In this document: piece after piece, positions 55,156 to 62,977 of the stretch
How positions within the stretch are numbered: position 1 is the stretch's first letter
How the letters are laid out: every line of letters starts with the position of its first letter
Assembly: GCA_016342495.1 (NCBI GenBank)
Contig: JAEIOG010000013.1
Coordinates: forward strand, 1 to 64,000
Length of the DNA: 64,000 nt
DNA from: Phycisphaerae bacterium
GTDB taxonomy: Bacteria; Planctomycetota; Phycisphaerae; Sedimentisphaerales; SM23-30
Direction: 5' to 3'
Position numbers and translations under genes: made by a program
Notes under the pieces: generated by a model
What the model saw: the letters and a program-made list of their open reading frames with translations, nothing else
The model's database searches: none
What the model was told of the DNA's origin: nothing

Positions 55156-56211
55156 TTATTCAAAGACTACAGCAACTTTACCACATTTTCCACTAGCCAT
55201 CAAGGCATAAGCTTCACTGACTTTTTCCAGTGGAAAACGATGTGTAATAAGTTTATCAGGATGGATACCCCATCGCACGATGCGTTCTACAAGTTCTTCC
55301 ATTCGCCAGATATTGGTCACCCAGGAACCGTAAATCGTTTTCTGGTAATGAATTATATCGGGCGAAGGCTGAAATTCACATGTACCACCTTCGCCGATAA
55401 AGACGATTTTGCCCCATTTGCGAGTTGCCTGAATACAGGTCAATCGAGCATTATTATTTGCTGAACAATCTGCTGATTTTTCTACACCCATACCGCCAGT
55501 AAGTTTACGGATTGCTTCAACATTATTGGGGCCTGCTTTGAGAATATGATCAAAAAGGCCGGTATTTTCTGCAATCGTTATGCGTTCATCAATCGCTTCG
55601 GTGCCAATAATCTTTGAAGCTCCCATCGCTTTTGCCAACATCGCTGTCGCCAAGCCAACTGGCCCAAGACCTGTAACAAGTACAGCATCATTACCGCTGA
55701 CACCAATCTTTTCCAGACCTTCATAGCATGTACCAAAGCCACAAGCAACCTGAGCCCCATCATCATACGAAAGTTCATCTGGCAGAAATACAAGATCCTT
55801 TTCTTCAGCCAGAACATACTCACCCATCCCTCCATCACGCTGCCAGCCATAGGCACGACGATATTGGTCGCTGGTACAGGAAATCATATAGCCACGTCGA
55901 CAGTCATTACAAACTCCACAACCAGAAATATGATATAAAATGACCCGGTCACCTTGTTTGAAACGACGACATCCCGGACCAGCTTCAACAATCTGCCCAC
56001 AAGGTTCATGACCGGCAATCATACCAGGCTGATAGCCTTCCGGGCCTTTGCCCAAATGTTCGTGATAAATACAACGAATATCGGAACCGCAAATGGTTGA
56101 AGATTTGGTTTTAACCAGCACTTCCCCATGACCAGGAACAGGAATATCAAATTCTCTAAGTTCTACGGTACTATTACCAGGTAAAATAGCTCCCATCATT
56201 TTCTTTGTCAT
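55156..56211 (-). CDS. zinc-dependent medium-chain dehydrogenase
   Basis: A 351-aa MDR dehydrogenase. The catalytic zinc region is STICGSDIRCIYHEH with GHEPCGQIVEAG, the structural zinc cysteines CGVCNDCRRGYMISC, and the dinucleotide motif GLGPVGLATAM. It differs considerably from the dehydrogenase of the ara operon. AAGGA lies eight bases before the ATG. It sits between the aldo/keto reductase and the sugar-binding protein, so it probably oxidises an imported sugar or a polyol made from it. Substrate unknown. Confidence 0.9.
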   Translation of the reverse strand: MTKKMMGAILPGNSTVELREFDIPVPGHGEVLVKTKSSTICGSDIRCIYHEHLGKGPEGYQPGMIAGHEPCGQIVEAGPGCRRFKQGDRVILYHISGCGVCNDCRRGYMISCTSDQYRRAYGWQRDGGMGEYVLAEEKDLVFLPDELSYDDGAQVACGFGTCYEGLEKIGVSGNDAVLVTGLGPVGLATAMLAKAMGASKIIGTEAIDERITIAENTGLFDHILKAGPNNVEAIRKLTGGMGVEKSADCSANNNARLTCIQATRKWGKIVFIGEGGTCEFQPSPDIIHYQKTIYGSWVTNIWRMEELVERIVRWGIHPDKLITHRFPLEKVSEAYALMASGKCGKVAVVFE

Positions 56212-56342
56212 TATTTTATCCTTTCAATTGTATACCCAAAGGGTATGATTTCCCCAGGCAGAGCCAGTTCTAAGGCCCTGCAATGCAATAAATTATGTAT
56301 TGGCAAAATGGGAAATTCCAAATGTAATCAGTATATTATAGC

Positions 56343-57374
56343 TTATTCTGGTGTAATTTCACCATTTATATCCCACAGATCTTCCCATCTTTGGTTGTCT
56401 TTCCACAGAAAAACCTGTCCTTTTATCAAGCGACAGTTTTTATCAATCTTATCCAGTTCAGCCATCTCTGCATCAGTAAGATGATCTTTGGTGGCTGCAA
56501 TAAGATTACTAAGATATTCATTATGATGCACCGAAAATGGAATCGGTATTTGCCCGCGCTTAAATGCCCACTTAAGACATACTACCGCTGCATGAACACC
56601 TAATCTTTCGGCAATCTTTAGAACTACAGGGTCTTCAATATCGACTGTATCATCACCCGTTTTGTCCCGGTCAGGACGAGTAGGTGAACCAATTGGACAA
56701 AAGCCAATTGGCTGAATTTGATTATCAATACAATACTGAAATAGTTCAAGTTGCTGAAAATGCGGATGCAGTTCCATCTCATTGCATACAGGCTTAATCC
56801 TGGCATCACGCAATAGCAGCTTCATTTTAGCAACTGTCATATTAGATGTGCCAATATGTCGTACCAGCCCAGCTTCGACCAGCCTTTCCATTTGCCGCCA
56901 GGTCTTCATGAATTCTTCATGAATATAAGGCTTAGCGTCAGGACTGCGGGAATTAACATCGCAACCTGGTGAATGAAAATTAGGAAATGGCCAATGAACA
57001 AGATAAAGATCAAGATAATCAAGCTGAAGGTCCTTCAATGACCTTGCACAAGCACATAAAATATCGCCCGGCCCGTGCATATCATTCCACACCTTTGATG
57101 TAATCCACAACTCTTGCCGTGGCACACCAGCGTCAATAACTTCTGCTAATACCTTGCCAATTTCATTTTCATTTCCATAAACTGATGCACAGTCTATATG
57201 ACGATACCCCACCGAAATCGCATCACGAACAGCATCTGCTACCTGCGCATGCGTAAATCTATCTGAACCAAATGTCCCCAGCCCAATTGCAGGAATTTCT
57301 GCACCGGTATATAATATCTTCTTTGGCACCGCATCTGGCTCTACTCCATTCTTAGCAATCGCAAATTTAGACAT
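56343..57374 (-). CDS. aldo/keto reductase
   Basis: A 343-aa TIM-barrel NAD(P)H-dependent oxidoreductase. The catalytic tetrad is recognisable: Asp and Tyr in HIDCASVYGNENEIG, Lys in ELWITSKVWND, and His in LYLVHWPFP. The C-terminal cofactor segment IPIPFSVHHNEYLSNLIA corresponds to the usual IPKS-x-NPERI region, with IPFSVH replacing IPKSVN, so coenzyme preference may be altered. GGAG eight bases upstream supports the start. It is the first gene of the transporter operon, divergent from the AraC regulator. L-fucose and L-arabinose dehydrogenases can belong to this superfamily, which fits the sugar context. Confidence 0.92.
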   Translation of the reverse strand: MSKFAIAKNGVEPDAVPKKILYTGAEIPAIGLGTFGSDRFTHAQVADAVRDAISVGYRHIDCASVYGNENEIGKVLAEVIDAGVPRQELWITSKVWNDMHGPGDILCACARSLKDLQLDYLDLYLVHWPFPNFHSPGCDVNSRSPDAKPYIHEEFMKTWRQMERLVEAGLVRHIGTSNMTVAKMKLLLRDARIKPVCNEMELHPHFQQLELFQYCIDNQIQPIGFCPIGSPTRPDRDKTGDDTVDIEDPVVLKIAERLGVHAAVVCLKWAFKRGQIPIPFSVHHNEYLSNLIAATKDHLTDAEMAELDKIDKNCRLIKGQVFLWKDNQRWEDLWDINGEITPE

Positions 57375-57529
57375 TCAATTAACTCCTATAATTTCCTTTT
57401 TCACTAAATGATTCTGGATAAACCACATTAACCATTTCAGAAGTTAAAAATACCAGAATTCCCGATTTGTCAAAATGGAATATTTTTATTTTTATTGTAC
57501 ATTCTTTTGATTATCATTATAATTTAATT

Positions 57530-58423
57530 ATGTTTCAGAAACTTTTTGACAAAATGGAAATCACGATCCTTAACATTGAGAATTATCGTGTCGGTACAGA
57601 ATGGCAACATAAGCATGTCAATAGCCCATATACCAGACTATACTATATATTGGACGGAAATGGCTATATAAAGCATCATGAAAAACAATACCTTCTTGAA
57701 CCCGGTTATTTATATCTAATCCCTGCCTTCAGTAATGTCGACCTGTACTGCCCAGATACTTTTCTGCATTATTACATTCACTTCACTACTGAACTGGAAA
57801 ATGGATTGAACATTTTTCAGGTTGCCGACTTTAACTATAAAATAAATGCTAAGCAATATAATATTGATGAAAAATTATTTATACGTCTGAACAACCTTAA
57901 CCCAAACCTGGAACTACTAGAAAGAGATGCAAACAAACCCATATACCAATCTACCCTGGAACGAGCTCAAAATAATTCTGAAAAGAAAGGTTTCGCAAAT
58001 ATCATTGAAAGCAATGGACTGATGCGTTTGCTTATTGCTGCTTTTTTAAGCACTGCCCAAACTGCCTGCAACTCAGGAACCGCTACTGCAATTAATAAAA
58101 TTCAGCCTGTACTCAAGTTTATCCATGATAATCTTAAAGATATCATCACCCTGGAAAATTTAGCGGAAGTTGCAAATCTTAGTCCGGCTTATCTTTCAGC
58201 CATTTTTTCTAAAACTATGGGGACTTCACCCATACAATATATCAATAAGAAAAAAATTGAATCGGCACAAACATTATTATTAAGCAGTAGACTGACACTA
58301 TATGAAATCGCACATCTGTCAGGCTTCAATGATGAATATTATTTCTCGCGTATGTTTACAAAAATCGTTGGCTGCCCACCTGGAAAATACAGGAAAACGC
58401 ACAACCAATCTTGTACCAAATAA
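57530..58423 (+). CDS. AraC-family transcriptional regulator (cupin sensor plus AraC HTH)
   Basis: About 297 aa from ATG 57530; the frame is open to TTG 57467, and ATG 57554 is also possible, none with a Shine-Dalgarno. The N-terminal cupin-like sensor contains RLYYILDGNGYIKHHEKQYLLEPGYLYLIPA. The C-terminal double helix-turn-helix has LENLAEVANLSPAYLSAIFSKTMGTSPIQYI and LYEIAHLSGFNDEYYFSRMFTKIVGCPPGKYR. It lies back to back with the aldo/keto reductase operon and 36 bases before the mutarotase, so it likely controls both. Ligand unknown. Confidence 0.9.
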   Translation: MFQKLFDKMEITILNIENYRVGTEWQHKHVNSPYTRLYYILDGNGYIKHHEKQYLLEPGYLYLIPAFSNVDLYCPDTFLHYYIHFTTELENGLNIFQVADFNYKINAKQYNIDEKLFIRLNNLNPNLELLERDANKPIYQSTLERAQNNSEKKGFANIIESNGLMRLLIAAFLSTAQTACNSGTATAINKIQPVLKFIHDNLKDIITLENLAEVANLSPAYLSAIFSKTMGTSPIQYINKKKIESAQTLLLSSRLTLYEIAHLSGFNDEYYFSRMFTKIVGCPPGKYRKTHNQSCTK

Positions 58424-58459
58424 ATCCACAACCTTACCTCACAAAAAAGGATACAAAAA

Positions 58460-58891
58460 ATGTTAAAAGGAATCCCGCCAATTATCAGCCCGGAACTTTT
58501 GAAAATAATCATGGAAATGGGTCATGGCGATGAAATTGTCATTGCAGACGGGAACTTCCCATCTGCTTCAATAGCTAATAAACTGATACGCATGGATGGT
58601 CATGGTGTTCAACCAATATTAGAAGCAATTCTTCAATTATTACCTCTGGACCCCTATGTCGAAAACCCCGTAGCTCTAATGCAAAAAGTGCCCGGAGATA
58701 CCATTGCAACGCCTATCTGGGAAACTTATCGCGCATCAATTAAATCAAGTAGCGAAAGTGACAAATTTACCAATTTTGAATACGTCGAAAGATTTGAATT
58801 TTATGAAAGAGCCAAAAAGGCCTATGCTGTCATAGCCACCAGTGAACCAGCACTGTATGCCAACATCATCCTCAAAAAAGGTTGTGTATAA
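58460..58891 (+). CDS. FucU/RbsD-family sugar mutarotase
   Basis: A 143-aa protein of the RbsD/FucU family, which interconverts sugar anomers to help uptake and metabolism. The N-terminus MLKGIPPIISPELLKIIMEMGHGDEIVIADGNFPSAS carries the His and Asp of the active site, and the C-terminus ATSEPALYANIILKKGCV is the FucU-like end (E-x-x-Y-N/A-I-I). Length and the GVQPILEAILQLLPLD stretch favour FucU (L-fucose mutarotase) over RbsD. AAGGA lies eight bases before the ATG. Together with the regulator it forms the plus-strand half of the divergent sugar locus. Confidence 0.9.
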   Translation: MLKGIPPIISPELLKIIMEMGHGDEIVIADGNFPSASIANKLIRMDGHGVQPILEAILQLLPLDPYVENPVALMQKVPGDTIATPIWETYRASIKSSSESDKFTNFEYVERFEFYERAKKAYAVIATSEPALYANIILKKGCV

Positions 58892-58921
58892 AATCCCTGA
58901 ATTCGTCTTATAATAAAAAAG

Positions 58922-58955
58922 AGGCTTCCAAAAAAAATCGTCTCTCTGGAAGCCC
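58922..58955. terminator. probable terminator between convergent fucU-like and NFU genes
   Basis: GGCTTCCA at 58923-58930 pairs with TGGAAGCC at 58947-58954 across 16 bases. An A-run (58914-58920) on the plus strand provides a T-run for minus-strand transcripts of the NFU gene. The loop is long, so strength is uncertain. Confidence 0.55.
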
Positions 58956-58965
58956 CTAATAAAAT

Positions 58966-59205
58966 CTACATGGATTCGGCACAAACTTCTGTAACATCTG
59001 GTACTTTGCTGCGGATGTGGCGTTCAATGCCCATCTTCAGCGTCATAGCCGCACCGGGACAACCCTGACATGCGCCTTTAAAGCGAATCATAACTTTCTT
59101 ATCTTCAATAGATACTAATTCACAATCACCACCATCAGCTTGCAGCATGGGACGAATTTCTTCAATACATTCTTTGATTTTGTCTTCAAACGTTTGTTCT
59201 GACAT
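58966..59205 (-). CDS. NifU C-terminal-like (NFU) iron-sulfur cluster scaffold
   Basis: A 79-aa stand-alone NFU domain that carries a [4Fe-4S] cluster to apo-proteins. It has the expected opening IKECIEEIRPMLQADGGDCELV, then the cluster-binding pair in KGACQGCPGAAMTLKMGIE (C-x2-C). The length equals a single NFU domain without the NifU N-terminal part. GGAG eight bases before the ATG supports the start. It is downstream of hslU on the same strand, 79 bases away. Confidence 0.93.
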   Translation of the reverse strand: MSEQTFEDKIKECIEEIRPMLQADGGDCELVSIEDKKVMIRFKGACQGCPGAAMTLKMGIERHIRSKVPDVTEVCAESM

Positions 59206-59284
59206 TATTTATACTCCATAAAAAAGATCAATTTTAATATTATAGCACTACTTACAGGGGAAATTCTAATTTAAACAATTAACA

Positions 59285-60664
59285 TTATTTCTTATCTTTT
59301 ATTGCCGAGGCAAAGCCAAAGACATTCAAATCTTCATCTTCAGATACATTACTCAAATGCTTCTCAACAAAATCAGCATCAATTACATACTTTTTATCCG
59401 CTTTATCCGGGGCATCAAAGCTAACCTGCTCCAACACCTTTTCCATAACCGCATACAAACGACGAGCACCGATATTTTGCTGTTCGGTATTCATCTCAAA
59501 AGCCTTTTTAGCCATCGCTTTTACACCTTCATCGGTAAATTTGATATTTACACCCTCGGTTTTAAGCAATGCTACCTGCTGGGAAGTAAGTGAGTTTTTT
59601 GGCTCAGTAAGAATACGGCAGAATTCTTCTTCATTCAAATCTTTTAATTTGACCCGAATCGGGAACCTACCCTGCAATTCCGGCATCATATCTGATGGTT
59701 TATTCTTGCTGAAAGCACCAGCGGCTATGAAAAGAATATGGTCTGTCTTTATCATACCCTGACGAGTATTGACGCTACAACCTTCAACTAATGGCAATAG
59801 ATCCCGCTGTACACCTTCACGGCTGACATCACCACCGCTGATAGAATCACCGGGACAGAGCTTATCTATTTCATCCAGAAATATAATACCCGACTGCTCA
59901 GCCCGTTCGATGGCAAGTTCGGCCATCTTGTCCTGATCGATAAGCTTATCGAGTTCCTGCTGATAAATGATATTGCGGGCATCACCAATCTTCAGGCGGC
60001 GCAATTTCGTACGGCTAGGCATCAACTTATCAAATATGCCTTCCATCTCCGGCCCCATCTGGTCCATGCCAACATTAGATAGAATGCCAACCGATGCCCC
60101 TTTTTCCTGGACAGCGATTTCAATTTCTTTATCTTCCATACTGCCATTTTGCAGCTTGCCCCGGAGCTTTTCCAAAGTCCGGTTATGACGTTCAATAGTT
60201 TCGGCACGCTCTTCTTCAGTCGCATTAGGATTGGGTATCGGACTGGGCAACAAAATATCAAGAATTCGCTGCTCAGAATGATCCATCGCGACACGGCTGT
60301 GCTCTGCGGCCATCTCATCTCGAACCAGCTGGCCACTGCGGGCAACCAGGTCGCGGACCATACTTTCCACATCGCGGCCCACATAACCAATTTCGGTAAA
60401 TTTAGTAGCCTCAATTTTTATAAAAGGCGCACCTACTAAACCTGCCAGACGACGAGCGATTTCGGTTTTACCGACCCCGGTCGGCCCTGCCATAATTATA
60501 TTTTTGGGTGCTACCTCATTGCGCATATCGGCAGACAACTGCTGTCGTCGCCATCGATTTCGAATGGCTATAGCCACTGCTCTTTTGGCATCGTCCTGGC
60601 CAATAATGTATTTATCCAACTCAAAAACGACCTCGGTCGGAGTCAAGTGCTGTTGTTTTTCCAT
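59285..60664 (-). CDS. hslU: HslU, ATPase subunit of the HslUV protease
   Basis: A 459-aa AAA+ unfoldase. The opening LTPTEVVFELDKYIIGQDDAKRAVAIAIRNRWRR is diagnostic. Walker A is GPTGVGKT near 60-67, the GYVGRDV pore motif is present, Walker B is IIFLDEID, and the I-domain lies between them. The C-terminus reads SEDEDLNVFGFASAIKDKK, whereas canonical HslU ends EDLSRFIL or similar, with the hydrophobic tail that docks into HslV. So the tail is changed and extended by about eight residues. No hslV neighbours it: upstream is divergent ispD, downstream is NFU. AGGA precedes the ATG. Confidence 0.95.
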   Translation of the reverse strand: MEKQQHLTPTEVVFELDKYIIGQDDAKRAVAIAIRNRWRRQQLSADMRNEVAPKNIIMAGPTGVGKTEIARRLAGLVGAPFIKIEATKFTEIGYVGRDVESMVRDLVARSGQLVRDEMAAEHSRVAMDHSEQRILDILLPSPIPNPNATEEERAETIERHNRTLEKLRGKLQNGSMEDKEIEIAVQEKGASVGILSNVGMDQMGPEMEGIFDKLMPSRTKLRRLKIGDARNIIYQQELDKLIDQDKMAELAIERAEQSGIIFLDEIDKLCPGDSISGGDVSREGVQRDLLPLVEGCSVNTRQGMIKTDHILFIAAGAFSKNKPSDMMPELQGRFPIRVKLKDLNEEEFCRILTEPKNSLTSQQVALLKTEGVNIKFTDEGVKAMAKKAFEMNTEQQNIGARRLYAVMEKVLEQVSFDAPDKADKKYVIDADFVEKHLSNVSEDEDLNVFGFASAIKDKK

Positions 60665-60899
60665 AGTTTTTCCTGATATTTTTACCCAAAATTGTCATTT
60701 TAAGGCATTTTTTGTCATTTTCGTGCCCGTTGCTGCCCGTAATTATGCAGTCAAAAGCACATTTTTTGTTTCAATGCCATAGACAATAAGTGTTTTTTGC
60801 ATATTAGTCAAGTCTTTCAAACCTGATTTTTGGCTGGACTAACATTAATTTTAACATTATTATTAGTGTAGTTGAATCTTAAATGGAAAGGTACAAAAT

Positions 60900-61637
60900 A
60901 TGACAAAAACAGCAGTTTTAATAGCAGCAGCGGGTAGCGGAACCCGTTTTGGCGGTAAAACCCCCAAACAATTCGCCGATATCGATGGCCGTGCGGTGTT
61001 TCTACGAACTATCGAAAAATTTGCCGACAGAGAAGATGTAGCCCAGATCATCCTGGCCATACCAGCCGACCAGCAAGAAATCTTTGAAATCCGCCATAGT
61101 GCAAAACTTGTGTTTTTTGGCGTCAAAACCGTCTTTGGCGGAACAGAAAGACACGGTACAATTGAAAATATGCTTAAAGAAGTTAATCCCGATATTGACC
61201 TGATAGCCATCCACGATGCCGCCCGGCCTTGTATTACTAAAGAACAAATCGATGCAGTCTTTGTAGCTGCCATCGAAACCGGGGCTGCGATACTGGCATC
61301 ACCATTGGTTGGAACCATCAAAAAAGTGGATAATGAGCATAATATCGTAGGTACTGTCGACCGTTCAAAATTATGGCAAGCTCAAACACCACAAGTATTT
61401 AAGGCAGAAATCATCCGCAAGGCTTATGAGAATATCGCCAACATAACCGAACCTATAACCGATGATGCCCAGCTGGCCGAAAGCTTAAATATAGCGGTTA
61501 AAGTGGTGCCATCCGATGAAACCAATATAAAAATAACGAATCAGGTCGACCTTGCGATAGCCGCGGCGATCCTGAAAAGCCAGGCACCCAAGCCCAAACG
61601 AGGAGGTAATCCCTTCCAAGCCGACAAAATGTGGTAG
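60900..61637 (+). CDS. ispD: 2-C-methyl-D-erythritol 4-phosphate cytidylyltransferase
   Basis: MEP-pathway enzyme making CDP-methylerythritol for isoprenoids. The nucleotide-binding motif is AAAGSGTRFGGKTPKQFADI (G-x-G-x-R-x-G...PKQ); IHDAARPCIT, the SKLWQAQTPQVF stretch and ITDDAQLAESLNIAVKVVPSDETNIKIT are the other conserved elements. Length is slightly over the usual 230 because of a basic C-terminal extension. AAGG nine bases before the ATG supports the start. IspF is not adjacent in this window. Confidence 0.96.
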   Translation: MTKTAVLIAAAGSGTRFGGKTPKQFADIDGRAVFLRTIEKFADREDVAQIILAIPADQQEIFEIRHSAKLVFFGVKTVFGGTERHGTIENMLKEVNPDIDLIAIHDAARPCITKEQIDAVFVAAIETGAAILASPLVGTIKKVDNEHNIVGTVDRSKLWQAQTPQVFKAEIIRKAYENIANITEPITDDAQLAESLNIAVKVVPSDETNIKITNQVDLAIAAAILKSQAPKPKRGGNPFQADKMW

Positions 61638-61948
61638 GCAGGCTGAGCCTGCACCCTGCTTGCTCTTGTTGTGCGATGGTTGTGCAGGCAGTCAAACGGG
61701 TTGGTTGACTCAGCTAATCAGGGCTTTTAACTGAGTCGACCGGGTCGCCTGACTGAGTCAAGAAGGCTTTGGGTTAGGTAAACAGTAAAATTATAAGCCT
61801 GCAAATGAAAATATGCAGAGGTCTGATGGCAATTTTAATATATGTCTGAATAATTCAATATTTAATGCAAGTCTGTGTCGGGTTTGCATCTATTATAATA
61901 GGTAGTGCAAAAAATAAGTTGAAAGAAATAAGTTGAAAGGAGCCTGAT
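61638..61948. repeat. intergenic region with overlapping inverted repeats and a tandem duplication
   Basis: About 310 bases without a gene. GCAGGC-TGA-GCCTGC (61638-61652) starts directly at the ispD stop and may end that transcript. GGTTGACTCAG (61703-61713) can pair with CTGAGTCGACC (61731-61741, one mismatch) or, over nine bases, with CTGAGTCAA (61753-61761). Further on, AAATAAGTTGAAAG is duplicated head to tail at 61912-61939, next to the ribosome-binding site of the following gene. Confidence 0.6.
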
Positions 61949-62704
61949 ATGGCTGTTTCTGATGTGATTGATTATAAAATCTTTGGCGATGATATGCAGG
62001 TGGTCGAAATTGAGCTGGATCCGGGTGAAGGCTGCCGGGCCGAGGCCGGGGCTATGATGTATATGGATGGCGGCATCGAGATGCAGACTACTACCGGCGG
62101 TGGGCTGTTCAAGGGTTTTAAGCGAATGTTTACTGGTGAGGGTTTTTTCATCACAACCTTTGCTAATGGCGGTCATGACAAGCAGCGGGTAGCTTTTGCC
62201 GGACCTTATCCGGGTAGAATCGTAGCTTTGGATTTGACTGAATTAGGCGGTGAGTTTATCTGCCAGAAGGATGCTTTCCTGTGCAGTGCCAACGGTATTG
62301 AAATTAGCGTGGCCTTTACCAAGAAGTTGGGAGCGGGTTTCTTTGGCGGGGAAGGTTTTATCCTGCAGAGACTGACCGGTGATGGGCTGGCATTTATTCA
62401 TGCCGGCGGGACGATTCTGGAAAGGGAACTGGCCGCTGGGGAAATCTTGAAAGTTGACACCGGATGCCTGGCAGCGCTGGCACCTACGGTAGATTATGAT
62501 ATTAAGTTTGTTGGCGGGTTTAAGAATGCCCTGTTTGGCGGTGAAGGCCTGTTCTTTGCCCAACTGACCGGGCCGGGCAAGGTGTTTTTGCAAAGCTTGC
62601 CATTCTCACGATTAGCTGATAGAATATCTGCGGCGGCAAGATTCAGCGGCAATAAAGGTGAAGCCCGCGGAATCGGTGGAGTGATAGGAAATTTACTGGA
62701 TTAA
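61949..62704 (+). CDS. AIM24/TIGR00266-family protein
   Basis: A 251-aa member of the conserved AIM24-like family, a beta-rich fold of unsettled function. Typical elements are [73 protein letters not shown]-like [18 protein letters not shown], and the C-terminal [28 protein letters not shown] lies close to the ATG, within the second copy of a 14-bp tandem duplication. It appears monocistronic. Confidence 0.92.
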   Translation: MAVSDVIDYKIFGDDMQVVEIELDPGEGCRAEAGAMMYMDGGIEMQTTTGGGLFKGFKRMFTGEGFFITTFANGGHDKQRVAFAGPYPGRIVALDLTELGGEFICQKDAFLCSANGIEISVAFTKKLGAGFFGGEGFILQRLTGDGLAFIHAGGTILERELAAGEILKVDTGCLAALAPTVDYDIKFVGGFKNALFGGEGLFFAQLTGPGKVFLQSLPFSRLADRISAAARFSGNKGEARGIGGVIGNLLD

Positions 62705-62790
62705 AGTTATATATAAGACAAAAAAAGAAATTGCCATCTCCATGCAGGCGGAGACCTATCAAACATGAATCGATGTTTTGGCCCAAAAAA

Positions 62791-62820
62791 CTGGACTCCC
62801 ACCTGCGTGGGAATGACACA
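62791..62820. repeat. 30-nt palindromic intergenic repeat, copy 2
   Basis: TGGACTCCCACCTGCGTGGG followed by AATGACACAA. Compared with 1471-1500 there are three changes: one base pair changed on both sides (G-C to A-T) and one further T to C that opens a mismatch. It lies in the gap between the AIM24-like gene and the lipoprotein gene. Confidence 0.75.
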
Positions 62821-62977
62821 ATGATTTAGATGCGGTAGCCTTGGGTTAGCAGGTCGCTGCTACTCTGGGCTGTTTCTTGGAAGACATTGCGGCATAGCCA
62901 AAGGCCCATTTTTGGCGGAACCTTGTTACTCAGGTATTAAAATCAAATTAATAATCCTATATGTCAGGAACAATATT

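Noticed and set aside
60665-60899. Two TGTCATTTT copies upstream of hslU as heat-shock control sites
   Set aside because: They are short and AT-rich, do not match a known CIRCE or sigma32 pattern, and could be chance.
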